Notes: a model not told the origin generated them from the letters alone. Positions 1-6,171 are shown, counted from the stretch's first letter. The stretch is 8,185 nt of DNA from Acidobacteriaceae bacterium (GCA_003156495.1 PMHC01000190.1:1-8185); one strand, 5' to 3'. Numbers and translations are program-made.

Positions 1-50
1 CCGCAGCTTCTTTAGCCCCCGAAGGAACGTGTTTTCTATCCTTTGCATTC

Positions 51-80
51 CCTCGGTGGCTAAGGCCGCGCCGTTTCAAA
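51..80. repeat. Dispersed GC-rich palindromic repeat, copy 1
   Basis: This stretch has the order GGTG, GC(T)AAGGCCGCGCC, then TTTCAAA. The same order recurs at 6246-6274, with AAGGCCGCGCC (62-72 and 6255-6265) and TTTCAAA identical in both. The core folds imperfectly (GGC 58-60 with GCC 65-67). Just downstream, AAAACT-GCG-AGTTTT (78-92) is a small AT-rich hairpin followed by T. It lies past the 3' end of the leftward isomerase gene and could help end that transcript, but the hairpin is weak. The rest of 1-145 shows no gene. I recall similar intergenic units in acidobacterial genomes, but could not search for them. Confidence 0.45.
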
Positions 81-145
81 ACTGCGAGTTTTTATACAGG
101 TTCTAAGAAATAAGCATCCCGTGGCAGCGGCGGGGCCAATCCTGC

Positions 146-826
146 TCAAGCCAGCCGGTACTCCGTGCAAAGCACGCGCAATGGGGCCTCATCCTCAATG
201 ATCTCGGGATAGCGCGGGAGCGGCTCAAGGAAGTAGTTGTCCCGGTCGTCGTCGTTCACCGACGACACCTCCCCGATCAGCCCATGGCCCTCCACGGCAC
301 GGAACGTGTGGTAGAGATAAGGGGTCAGCGTAATGGACTCGCCCGGCCCCAGGATCACCGTACCTCCGGCTTCCACCTGCCGCCGGATTCCATCGCAAGC
401 CACCGAAACGGGGCTCTCGGCCAATCCTCCGTCCGCGGTCGAATTGTAGAGTTGCACCGCCAGCCGCCCTGTCCCTTTGCCGCCCCGGTTGATAATGTCC
501 TCAGTCTTGCGCGCATGGTAGTGGAAGGGCGTCACCTGGTCCTGGCGCACGAACATAATCTTCTCGGCGTAGATTTTGCCGTTCCCCCCGCCCGCCGGCA
601 CCCCGTTGCGCAGCGTAAACAGCGTCAGTCCCAGCGTCTCGAAGTGCCCGGCGCTGAAATCGGTAACATCCCACCCCAGCCGCTGGGTGCGCAGTTCATT
701 CGCCTCGCTGCCCCGTCCGCGCCATTCTTCCGGCGTCCAATCCGCATACGGCGGCAGCACAAAGCGATTCTCCGCGAAAAACGCGCTGGCTTCGGCAATG
801 CTCCGGTTGATGGCCGATCTCTTCAT
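146..826 (-). CDS. D-lyxose ketol-isomerase (cupin family)
   Basis: The 226-residue product matches the D-lyxose isomerase family (EC 5.3.1.15), cytosolic metal-dependent cupins that interconvert D-lyxose and D-xylulose and often also act on D-mannose/D-fructose. The N-terminus MKRSAINRSIAEASAFFAEN and the segment LPPYADWTPEEW (24-35) are typical. The metal-binding set is visible as FHYHARKTED, giving H102, H104 and E109, plus H173 in YLYHTF; this spacing fits the family's His-x-His, Glu, His site. Length is normal. An in-frame ATG at 892 would add 22 residues, but the ATG at 826 is preceded by AAGGAG with 6 nt spacing and gives the family's usual start. No sugar transporter, kinase or regulator lies next to it in the window, so its physiological substrate is unclear. 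It is divergent from the UbiA-like gene with 98 bp between them. Confidence 0.9.
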   Translation of the reverse strand: MKRSAINRSIAEASAFFAENRFVLPPYADWTPEEWRGRGSEANELRTQRLGWDVTDFSAGHFETLGLTLFTLRNGVPAGGGNGKIYAEKIMFVRQDQVTPFHYHARKTEDIINRGGKGTGRLAVQLYNSTADGGLAESPVSVACDGIRRQVEAGGTVILGPGESITLTPYLYHTFRAVEGHGLIGEVSSVNDDDRDNYFLEPLPRYPEIIEDEAPLRVLCTEYRLA

Positions 827-832
827 CTCAAT

Positions 833-838
833 CTCCTT
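833..838 (-). promoter_or_regulatory. Ribosome binding site of the lyxose isomerase gene
   Basis: On the minus strand AAGGAG stands 6 nt before the ATG at 826. It selects this start over the in-frame ATG at 892, which has no comparable site. The remaining divergent gap up to 924 holds only weak promoter-like words (CCTATACC at 860-867 on the plus strand), not enough to call a promoter in either direction. Confidence 0.7.
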
Positions 839-924
839 GCACAAGGCTTCTCTCCACAACCTATACCCCGTCCGCGAAAAGTCCAATTTCAAAATCGCTC
901 CATTACACTGCTAATCAGAGCCCC

Positions 925-1791
925 ATGCCCGGCATCTGGTCCAAAACCCGAACCACCCTGGAGATGATCAAGTGGGAGCACTCCATCTTCGCGCTCCCCT
1001 TTGCCCTCACCTCCGTCCTCCTCGCCGCCCATGGCCTGCCCGCCGGCCGCACCATCGTCTGGATTCTCGTCGCCATGGTCGCCGCCCGCTCCTCGGCCAT
1101 GGCTTTCAACCGCTGGGCCGACGCCGAGCTCGACGCCGCCAATCCCCGCACCCGCACCCGCGCCATTCCCGCCGGCCTGCTCTCGCGCCAGTTCGTTCTC
1201 GGTTTCACCTGCATCGCGGCGCTGGTCTTTGTGCTGGCCACCGCCCAGCTCAACCGGCTCACCCTCTACCTGTCGCCCGTGGTCCTCGTCGTGCTGCTGG
1301 GCTACAGCTACCTGAAGCGCTTCACCCGCTGGTCGCACCTGGGCCTCGGCCTCGCCCTCGGCCTGGCCCCCACCGCGGCCTGGATCGCCGTCCGCGGCTC
1401 ACTTGACCCCCGCATTCTCGTCCTCACCGCCGCCGTCACCCTCTGGGCCGGCGGCTTCGACGTCCTCTACTCCTGTCAGGATTTCGAGCACGACCGCGCC
1501 GCCGGCCTTCACAGCCTGCCCCAGTCTGCCGGCATCCCCGCCGCTTTCTTTGCCGCCCGCGCCATGCATTTGGGCCAGCTCGCCCTCCTCGCCTGGCTCG
1601 CCGTACTGTTCCAATTTCGGACACTCGGCTGGCTCGGCATCGCCGCCGTCGCCCTCCTGCTGGCTTACGAGCACTCCCTGGTCTCCCCGCGCGACCTGCG
1701 CCGCCTGAACGCCGCCTTCTTCACCATGAACGGCGTCATCGCCACCGTCTTTCTTGCCTTTGTGGCCGCCGACCTGTGGCTCAGCCGCTGA
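925..1791 (+). CDS. UbiA-family prenyltransferase, probably MqnP-like (menaquinone, futalosine route)
   Basis: This 288-residue integral membrane protein has both Asp-rich prenyl-diphosphate/Mg2+ motifs of the UbiA superfamily: NRWADAELD (N62, D66, D70) and CQDFEHD (D186, D190). It also has the family-typical GYSYLKRFT (126-134) and long hydrophobic stretches consistent with about eight to nine transmembrane helices. The opening IKWEHSIFALPFALTS resembles the 'other UbiA' group that includes MqnP, which prenylates an aromatic acid in menaquinone synthesis via futalosine. UbiA proper (4-hydroxybenzoate, ubiquinone) is the main alternative, and sequence alone does not fix the substrate. The ATG at 925 lacks a good Shine-Dalgarno; the internal ATG at 964 has GGAG abutting it, too close, and would trim the conserved N-terminus. 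Third codon positions are strikingly C-rich (CTC, GCC, CCC) compared with the leu genes. pheA follows after 131 bp on the same strand. Confidence 0.85.
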   Translation: MPGIWSKTRTTLEMIKWEHSIFALPFALTSVLLAAHGLPAGRTIVWILVAMVAARSSAMAFNRWADAELDAANPRTRTRAIPAGLLSRQFVLGFTCIAALVFVLATAQLNRLTLYLSPVVLVVLLGYSYLKRFTRWSHLGLGLALGLAPTAAWIAVRGSLDPRILVLTAAVTLWAGGFDVLYSCQDFEHDRAAGLHSLPQSAGIPAAFFAARAMHLGQLALLAWLAVLFQFRTLGWLGIAAVALLLAYEHSLVSPRDLRRLNAAFFTMNGVIATVFLAFVAADLWLSR

Positions 1792-1838
1792 TTTTCACGC
1801 CTTCCACCCGAATCCATGTCAAAACCCCATTCCACCTG

Positions 1839-1847
1839 TGGTATGGT
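1839..1847 (+). promoter_or_regulatory. Possible extended -10 promoter for pheA
   Basis: TGGTATGGT fits an extended -10 (TGn followed by TATGGT, 4 of 6 to TATAAT). No good -35 is seen at 16-18 bp upstream. It would start transcription near 1854, ahead of both candidate pheA starts (1878 and 1923). Weak; read-through from the UbiA-like gene is equally possible. Confidence 0.25.
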
Positions 1848-1922
1848 GCGAGAAAGCATTCCATTCAAGACGCCCCCATGGCTACCACACCCAATTTGCT
1901 CCCAGGAGATCAAGCCGCCGGA

Positions 1923-2759
1923 ATGAAGATTGCCATTCAGGGAGAACCCGGCTCATTCAGCCACGAAGCCGCGATCAAGCTGGTCGCCGATGCCGCCATC
2001 GTTCCTTTTTCGCTCTCCGCGGACGCTTTTGCGGCACTGGCGAGCGGAACCGTGGAGGCCGCGGTCATTCCCATTGAGAACAGCCTGGCCGGCTCGGTTC
2101 TGGAGCACTACGACCTGCTGCTGACCCACGATGTGCGTGTGGTGCGGGAGACGCTAGTGCACATCCGGCATAATCTGATCGGGATCTCAGGCGTCGAGAC
2201 AGGGGAAATCAACCGCGTCTATTCGCATCCGGTGGCGCTGGCGCAGTGCCGGCGGTTCTTCGCCGAACATCCGCAAATCGAAGCCGTGCCCTTTTACGAC
2301 ACCGCCGGCAGCGTAAAGCAGTTGGCTGGACTGAACAACCACCATGCGGCCGGAATCGCCAGCCGGGCCGCGGCCGAGTTTTATCATGCCGAGATTCTGG
2401 CGGCCGGCATCGAGGACAATCCGGAAAATTACACGCGATTTTTCCTGGTGAGGCGCGCGGCCGAGGCAACCGTTGAGCCAGGCGCGAACAAGATGAGCAT
2501 TGCGTTTACGCTTGAGCACCGGCCTGGTTCGCTGATGGCGGCGCTGGCGGCGCTTTCGGCGCAGGGCACCAACCTGACCAAAATCGAATCGCGGCCGGTA
2601 CACGGCAAGCCCTGGGAATACATTTTCTACGTGGATTGCCAGATCGGCGCGGCGGCCGAGGAAGACCGCGTACTGCAGGTGCTCGGTGCGCACTGCGGCA
2701 TGGTCAAGGAGTTGGGCCGCTACAGCGAGGCGCGCGGCGCGGAGAAAGAAACCGCCTAA
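1923..2759 (+). CDS. pheA: Prephenate dehydratase with C-terminal ACT domain
   Basis: This 278-residue monofunctional enzyme (EC 4.2.1.51) converts prephenate to phenylpyruvate in phenylalanine synthesis. The catalytic domain (about 1-180) starts MKIAIQGEPGSFSHEAA and carries IPIENSLAGSV, SHPVALAQC, DTAGSV, GIASRAAAEFY and the NYTRFFLV signature with the catalytic Thr at 171. The ACT domain (about 190-265) has the phenylalanine-binding motifs around GSLMAALAALSAQGTNL and ESRP (222-225), so feedback inhibition by phenylalanine is expected. There is no chorismate mutase domain. The ATG at 1923 is chosen because it gives the family's usual N-terminus; AGGAG at 1904-1908 precedes it with a rather long 14-nt spacing. 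In-frame ATGs at 1878 and 1776 would add 15 or 49 non-conserved residues, the latter overlapping the UbiA-like gene. A strong terminator follows the stop. Confidence 0.93.
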   Translation: MKIAIQGEPGSFSHEAAIKLVADAAIVPFSLSADAFAALASGTVEAAVIPIENSLAGSVLEHYDLLLTHDVRVVRETLVHIRHNLIGISGVETGEINRVYSHPVALAQCRRFFAEHPQIEAVPFYDTAGSVKQLAGLNNHHAAGIASRAAAEFYHAEILAAGIEDNPENYTRFFLVRRAAEATVEPGANKMSIAFTLEHRPGSLMAALAALSAQGTNLTKIESRPVHGKPWEYIFYVDCQIGAAAEEDRVLQVLGAHCGMVKELGRYSEARGAEKETA

Positions 2760-2781
2760 CGGCAAGCTTCAACCATGCAGC

Positions 2782-2814
2782 AAAAAGGGGATCGGCCAAG
2801 CCGACCCCCTTTTT
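2782..2814. terminator. Bidirectional intrinsic terminator between convergent pheA and the outer-membrane protein gene
   Basis: AAAAAGGGG (2782-2790) pairs with CCCCTTTTT (2806-2814), and TCGGC (2792-2796) pairs with GCCGA (2800-2804) around a CAA loop, with a single A/C mismatch (2791/2805). The A-tract and T-tract flank the stem on both sides, so it can terminate transcription from either direction. It sits 22 bp after the pheA stop and 13 bp before the end of the convergent gene. Confidence 0.88.
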
Positions 2815-2827
2815 CTGACAATTGTTT

Positions 2828-3430
2828 TTAGAAGTGGTAAGCCACGCCCAGCACTGGATTGTAGATGTTGTACCAGCGGCTGGTGGTGAACTGAGAGTCG
2901 CCGAAGGTCGGCACCTTGGTCACCCATCCGCGATACTCGGCACGAATGTCGAAGCTGGGGCTGATCTCATAGGCGACGCCACCACCGTAGACGAAGCCGA
3001 TCTCGGTCTGCTGCTTGGTATCCATCGTAGTGGTGCCGGAGTTGCGAATGGGCAAAAAGATGAATGCACCCGGTCCGGCTTCAACAAACGGGTTAAAGTT
3101 CTTGAAAACAAAGGAGCGGACGTAGGCGCCCGAAATCTCCTCGGTGCGCGTCAAGACCTTGTAGTGGTAGGGACTCACATAGTAGCCAATGCTGTTCTTG
3201 TAGGTGATGCCGTAGTTGGCTTCAAGCGCGCTCGACGGCGTAAGCATGAAGCGGTAGCTCGCCAGCGCGCCGTAGGCCGGCGTCGAATTCACCTGCACGT
3301 TGGTGGACGACGCCATAAACGGCTCAATCAGCGCGGTAACACTCAAGCTGACATCCTGGCGGCTTTCTTGGGCGCGGCCGACGGCAATGCCCGCGGCAAG
3401 CATACATGCTAAAAAGGCGATCTTTTTCAT
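2828..3430 (-). CDS. Small outer-membrane beta-barrel protein (OmpA/OMP_b-brl-like fold)
   Basis: The 200-residue product has a clear signal peptide: MKKIAFLACMLAAGIAVGRA, with a likely cleavage after A20 before QES. The mature part alternates polar and hydrophobic residues in strand-length segments rich in aromatic and Gly (for example ALASYRFMLT, FNPFVEAGPGAFIF, GFVYGGGVAYEI, FDIRAEYRGWV). It ends in LGVAYHF, a terminal Phe beta-signal recognised by the BAM assembly machinery. Size fits a single eight-stranded barrel in the outer membrane. No peptidoglycan-binding domain is present and a specific function cannot be read. The ATG at 3430 is chosen over the upstream ATG at 3535 because it starts the signal peptide and has AGGA-type sequence just before it. 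It is transcribed leftward, convergent with pheA. Confidence 0.82.
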   Translation of the reverse strand: MKKIAFLACMLAAGIAVGRAQESRQDVSLSVTALIEPFMASSTNVQVNSTPAYGALASYRFMLTPSSALEANYGITYKNSIGYYVSPYHYKVLTRTEEISGAYVRSFVFKNFNPFVEAGPGAFIFLPIRNSGTTTMDTKQQTEIGFVYGGGVAYEISPSFDIRAEYRGWVTKVPTFGDSQFTTSRWYNIYNPVLGVAYHF

Positions 3431-3734
3431 TCGATCCTGATCCTCACGACTGCACAACCGTGCGGGTGCAACTACCTTGTCGATTCCGCGCACTGGTCCG
3501 GCGCTCCGGATAGCTCCAGGCCCCGCTTTCAGCATTGTAACTGGCCGGGGCGGGTCTAGACAGTGGAAGCGACGGAATCTTCTTTGCTTATAGACGCAGA
3601 CAGCGGAAAAAGGCGAGAAAGGCGGAAAACAAAGGCCAAAAACTCAGCTATCAAATGTCTGCTCTCGGCTGCCAGACTGGATTCTCGTCAATCGCCTACG
3701 GTTGTCACCATCAAGCTGAGATCTGATAGCGGCC
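3431..3734. other. Intergenic region without a convincing gene
   Basis: These 304 bp separate the start of the outer-membrane protein gene from the end of the lysR-type gene, both leftward. Open frames here have no recognisable protein features and no ribosome binding site. The minus strand has a -10-like TACAAT (3539-3534) about 100 bp before the outer-membrane gene, without a matching -35. TCTGATAG occurs at 3722-3729 and again at 3752-3759 inside the end of the lysR-type gene. No clear terminator for that gene is visible. Confidence 0.5.
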
Positions 3735-4658
3735 TTACCCATTTTTCCCCTTCTGATAGTAAAAAGGCGGTCCCTGTTCTCTAGCCAGGTTCTTAATGGT
3801 GTGCAAAAAGGCCTGGGCGGCGTAGGAAAGCGTCGCTTGGCGGCGGTGAGCCAGGCGCAAAACCCGGCGAATATCCAGCTCGCCGACGTGCACGCGCACC
3901 AAATCGCCAGTCTCCAGTTCATGCGCCACGGTCAGGTGCGGAACCAGCGCCACGCCGTTGCCCATGGCTACAAAGCGCTTGATCGCCTCGATCGTCGGCA
4001 ACTCGATGCCCATATTGAGCGGCGTACGGTAGCGCTGGAATGCCTCGATGACCTTGCGACGCAGCGGCGAGGCGACGTTGTGGGCGATAAAGTTTTCCTT
4101 ACCCAGGTCACGGATGGAGACCTGCTTGGCGCGCGCCAGCAAGTGATGCGGACTGACGATCAACGCCAAACTGTCGCCGTAAACGGCGATGGATTGGATC
4201 TGATCGGGGTCGGGACGATAGGAAATGACGCCCAGTTCGCAGGTGCGGTGGCTCAACTCCTCGGGAATGCGCGAGGCCAGCATGCGCTGCACGGTGACGT
4301 CGATGTGGGGAAACTCGCGGCGAAAAGCGTCGATGGCCGGCAACAGGTACATGCAGGTATATTCGTTGGCCGCCAGTTGCAGGTGGCCGCGCTCCAGGCT
4401 CTTCAACTCGCCGAGAGCGCTCGAAGCCTCGCGACGCAGCGCCAGCAGCCGCTGCGCGTAATCGCGCAGCAAAAGACCTGCGGCGGTCAGCGAGCCGTCG
4501 CGAGCCGCGCGGTCAAAGAGCGTTTCGCCGACCGACTCCTCCAGCTTGCGTATCACCTGACTGACGGCCGGCTGCGTGCGCCGCAGCCGCAGTGCGGCGC
4601 GGGAAAAGCTGTGTTCTTCAGCCACAGCCAAAAAAGTTTCGAGTTGGCTCAACTCCAC
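3735..4658 (-). CDS. LysR-type transcriptional regulator, divergent from leuA
   Basis: This 307-residue regulator has a classic LysR N-terminal winged helix-turn-helix (about 1-60): LETFLAVAEEHSFSRAALRL, QPAVSQVIRKLEE, GETLFDR and LTAAG. A linker helix follows (about 65-90), then a two-lobed effector-binding domain (from about 92: LQLAANEYTCMYLLPAIDAF; LGVISYRPD; GNGVALVPHLTV). The start is a GTG at 4658, supported by GGAGG 6 nt upstream. It is transcribed away from leuA across a 262-bp gap carrying two LysR-type boxes. The arrangement resembles enterobacterial leuO-leuABCD and ilvY-ilvC, but the protein does not resemble LeuO from memory, so no symbol is given. I infer it controls leuA (possibly leuABCD) and itself. 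A pathway intermediate such as 2-isopropylmalate or 2-oxoisovalerate would be a plausible effector; this is not shown by the sequence. Confidence 0.92.
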   Translation of the reverse strand: MELSQLETFLAVAEEHSFSRAALRLRRTQPAVSQVIRKLEESVGETLFDRAARDGSLTAAGLLLRDYAQRLLALRREASSALGELKSLERGHLQLAANEYTCMYLLPAIDAFRREFPHIDVTVQRMLASRIPEELSHRTCELGVISYRPDPDQIQSIAVYGDSLALIVSPHHLLARAKQVSIRDLGKENFIAHNVASPLRRKVIEAFQRYRTPLNMGIELPTIEAIKRFVAMGNGVALVPHLTVAHELETGDLVRVHVGELDIRRVLRLAHRRQATLSYAAQAFLHTIKNLAREQGPPFYYQKGKNG

Positions 4659-4664
4659 GGGAAG

Positions 4665-4669
4665 CCTCC
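4665..4669 (-). promoter_or_regulatory. Ribosome binding site of the lysR-type gene (GTG start)
   Basis: GGAGG on the minus strand lies 6 nt before the GTG at 4658 and justifies this non-ATG start. It lies 6 nt after the end of the heptad array at 4676-4717, read in the direction of the gene. Confidence 0.8.
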
Positions 4670-4675
4670 GAAAAG

Positions 4676-4717
4676 CAGCTTTTAGCCTCTAGCTACTAGC
4701 TTTTTGCTCCCAGCTTG
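4676..4717 (-). repeat. Heptad repeat array A (lysR 5' leader)
   Basis: There are six consecutive 7-nt units. On the plus strand they read CAGCTTT, TAGCCTC, TAGCTAC, TAGCTTT, TTGCTCC, CAGCTTG, with consensus YAGCYNN. Read in the direction of the lysR-type gene, the units are of nnRGCTR form. A 17-nt stretch (4688-4704) is the exact reverse complement of 7510-7526 in array C. The array lies just upstream of the lysR ribosome binding site. Confidence 0.75.
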
Positions 4718-4767
4718 ATGGTTGCACTGCACGCTTTTGTCGCTTTCGTCTGGCCTCTGCCCACTGA

Positions 4768-4802
4768 CGCTCCCGAGTGCCGAGTCGAAGCTGACAGCTG
4801 AC
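4768..4802. repeat. Heptad repeat tract A2, ending in a perfect AGCTGAC duplication
   Basis: The units CGCTCCC, GAGTGCC, GAGTCGA, AGCTGAC, AGCTGAC run in 7-nt register. The last two are identical (4789-4795, 4796-4802). Its AGCT positions share the 7-nt phase of array A (4677 + 16 x 7 = 4789). The tract sits just outside the predicted lysR transcription start. The 50 bp between 4718 and 4767 show no clear units. Confidence 0.5.
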
Positions 4803-4811
4803 AACCGCTTT

Positions 4812-4840
4812 ATTATAAAAAAAACTTATCCTGACAGCAA
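4812..4840 (-). promoter_or_regulatory. Predicted promoter of the lysR-type gene
   Basis: On the minus strand, TTGCTG (4840-4835) and a perfect TATAAT (4817-4812) are separated by 17 bp. The -35 matches only 3 of 6 consensus bases, the -10 all 6. The transcript would start near 4805 and have a leader of about 147 nt running through the heptad arrays to the GTG at 4658. LysR-type box 1 overlaps the -10 and spacer, which would suit the negative autoregulation common in this family. Confidence 0.5.
4815..4829. promoter_or_regulatory. LysR-type box 1 (ATAA-N7-TTAT)
   Basis: ATAAAAAAAACTTAT is an interrupted palindrome of the T-N11-A form bound by LysR-type regulators. It overlaps the predicted lysR promoter and begins 31 bp (about three helical turns) before an equivalent box with the same half-sites. 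AT-rich sequence makes a chance match possible for one box alone. Confidence 0.5.
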
Positions 4841-4845
4841 CAATA

Positions 4846-4860
4846 ATAACTTTGCCTTAT
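4846..4860. promoter_or_regulatory. LysR-type box 2 (ATAA-N7-TTAT) over the leuA -35
   Basis: ATAACTTTGCCTTAT has the same half-sites and 7-bp spacing as box 1 and overlaps the predicted leuA -35 (4852-4857). GCCTTAT (4854-4860) is also inverted as ATAAGGC at 4880-4886, so a larger symmetric operator spans the promoter. The direct repeat GCAACAA (4837-4843, 4862-4868) lies after each box. Confidence 0.55.
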
Positions 4861-4880
4861 GGCAACAAAGTCGCTATAAA
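4852..4880 (+). promoter_or_regulatory. Predicted leuA promoter
   Basis: TTGCCT (4852-4857) and TATAAA (4875-4880) are separated by exactly 17 bp, matching 4 of 6 and 5 of 6 sigma-70 consensus bases. Transcription would begin near 4887, leaving a leader of about 34 nt before the ATG at 4921. That is too short for a leader-peptide attenuator, and it excludes the in-frame TTG at 4852 as the leuA start. Confidence 0.6.
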
Positions 4881-4920
4881 TAAGGCATTGAATCCGACCG
4901 GTTACCCGGCATATAAGCCT

Positions 4921-6117
4921 ATGAGCAACGATCACGTAGCCTTTTTCGACACCACTTTGCGCGACGGCGAGCAATCGCCGGGATGCAGCATGACCACGCA
5001 GGAAAAGCTCACCCTGGCTCACGCCCTGGAGGATCTGGGCGTGGACGTAATCGAGGCCGGTTTCGCCATGGCCTCCGAAGGCGATTTCGCGGCCATTGCG
5101 ACCATTACGCAAGCTATTCGCAAGCCGCGCATCACCTCGCTGGCGCGGGCCAAAACCGAGGACATCGAAATGGCAGCGCGCGCGCTGCAGCACGCCGAGC
5201 GGGCGCGGATTCACGTCTTTCTGGCGGCCAGCGACCTGCATCTGGAGTACAAGCTGAAGCTCAGCCGCGCCGAGGCGCTCGATTTATGCGGTGAAAGCGT
5301 GCGCCTGGCCTGCTCGCTCTGCGATGACGTGGAGTTTTCGCCCGAAGATGCCACCCGCGCCGATCGCGATTATTTAGTCGAAATGGTGCGCGTGGCCATC
5401 GAAGCCGGCGCAACCACGATCAACATGCCCGACACGGTAGGCTACGTCATGCCCGCCGAGTACGGACACATGTTCAGCGAGGTTCGCGAGCGGATTCCGG
5501 CGATCGACGAGAAGGGCGTAATCCTTTCCACGCACTGCCACGACGACCTGGGGCTGGCGGTAGCCAACACGCTGGCCGCCGTCGAAGCCGGAGCGCGGCA
5601 GGTGGAATGCGCCATCAACGGCATCGGCGAACGAGCTGGCAACGCCGCGCTCGAAGAGATTGCGGCGGCGCTCTACGTGCGCAAAGATCGCTTCAACGTT
5701 TCTTCGGCGATCAAGCTCGATCAGATTTACCCGACCAGCGAGGTGCTAGGGCAGTTGATCACCTTCAAGCCCTCCCCCAATAAAGCCATCGTGGGCGCCA
5801 ACGCCTTTGCGCACGAGTCGGGAATTCACCAGCACGGAATGCTGGCCAATCCGCTCTGCTACGAGATTATGACGCCGGCGCTGGTGGGCGCGCCGTGCAC
5901 GCATCTGGTGCTGGGCAAGCACTCCGGCCGCGCCGCACTGCGCCACCGGCTGGAGCAGTTGGGTTTTACCGTCGATCGCGACGAGTTGCAGCACGTCTAC
6001 TATCGCTTCGTGGCCTTAGCCGATCGCAAAAAGAATATTTACGATCAGGATCTGATCGGCCTGCTGCCCAATGGCATTCGCGAGCGGCGGCAGGAACCGG
6101 TTGAGGAGCTGAATTGA
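4921..6117 (+). CDS. leuA: 2-isopropylmalate synthase, short form lacking the regulatory domain
   Basis: LeuA (EC 2.3.3.13) condenses acetyl-CoA with 2-oxoisovalerate, the first committed step to leucine. The 398-residue product has the TIM-barrel HMGL-like catalytic domain (about 1-270): FFDTTLRDGEQSPG with metal ligand D10, THCHDDLGLAVAN with H205 and H207, and NGIGERAGN with N241. The IPMS-type linker regions follow (GIHQHG 301-306; VLGKHSGRAALRHRLEQLGF 330-349). It ends shortly after FVALADRKKNIYDQDL, where enzymes of about 510-520 residues continue into the C-terminal leucine-binding domain. The 213 bp before leuB cannot hold that domain, so it is absent rather than frameshifted. Homocitrate synthase (NifV-type) is also short, but the motifs and the leuB/leuC neighbours favour IPMS. 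The ATG at 4921 gives the family's usual N-terminus although no good Shine-Dalgarno is visible. Confidence 0.92.
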   Translation: MSNDHVAFFDTTLRDGEQSPGCSMTTQEKLTLAHALEDLGVDVIEAGFAMASEGDFAAIATITQAIRKPRITSLARAKTEDIEMAARALQHAERARIHVFLAASDLHLEYKLKLSRAEALDLCGESVRLACSLCDDVEFSPEDATRADRDYLVEMVRVAIEAGATTINMPDTVGYVMPAEYGHMFSEVRERIPAIDEKGVILSTHCHDDLGLAVANTLAAVEAGARQVECAINGIGERAGNAALEEIAAALYVRKDRFNVSSAIKLDQIYPTSEVLGQLITFKPSPNKAIVGANAFAHESGIHQHGMLANPLCYEIMTPALVGAPCTHLVLGKHSGRAALRHRLEQLGFTVDRDELQHVYYRFVALADRKKNIYDQDLIGLLPNGIRERRQEPVEELN

Positions 6118-6153
6118 GGGCCGCGGCGATCGGCCGCCCCCTGCTACAGCAGG
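6118..6153 (+). other. Tandem hairpins directly after leuA
   Basis: GGG (6118-6120) and GCGGC (6123-6127) pair with GCCGC (6133-6137) and CCC (6138-6140), with a CC bulge. CCTGC (6140-6144) pairs with GCAGG (6149-6153) around TACA. No T-run follows, so this is more likely a processing or stability structure, or part of a larger leader fold, than a terminator. Confidence 0.4.
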
Positions 6154-6171
6154 ACTTCAGCGCGTTTCGAT

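Noticed and set aside
827..924. Promoter-like words in the divergent isomerase/UbiA gap (TTGGAC with TATAGG on minus; TTGCAC with TATACC on plus)
   Set aside because: Spacings are 15 and 19 bp and the -10 matches are partial, too weak to call.
889..1406. Overlapping open frames on both strands inside the UbiA-like gene (for example 889-1338 minus and 972-1406 plus)
   Set aside because: They are Gly/Glu/Arg/Pro-rich shadow frames caused by the high GC3 of the real gene, with no recognisable domain.
2828..3412. Plus-strand open frame at 2822-3412 opposite the outer-membrane protein gene
   Set aside because: The opposite strand has a signal peptide, barrel-like strands and a terminal Phe beta-signal, whereas this frame has no domain or ribosome binding site.
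3801..4685. 294-codon open frame on the plus strand opposite the lysR-type gene
   Set aside because: It is antisense to a gene with a clear LysR domain and a strong ribosome binding site, and its translation resembles no known family.
4852..4920. TTG-initiated N-terminal extension of leuA by 23 residues
   Set aside because: The TTG lies in the predicted -35 and the extension is read across the promoter; LeuA homology starts at the ATG at 4921.
4887..4920. Leucine-rich leader peptide or T-box upstream of leuA
   Set aside because: The predicted leader is only about 34 nt and no T-box consensus or leucine-codon run is present.
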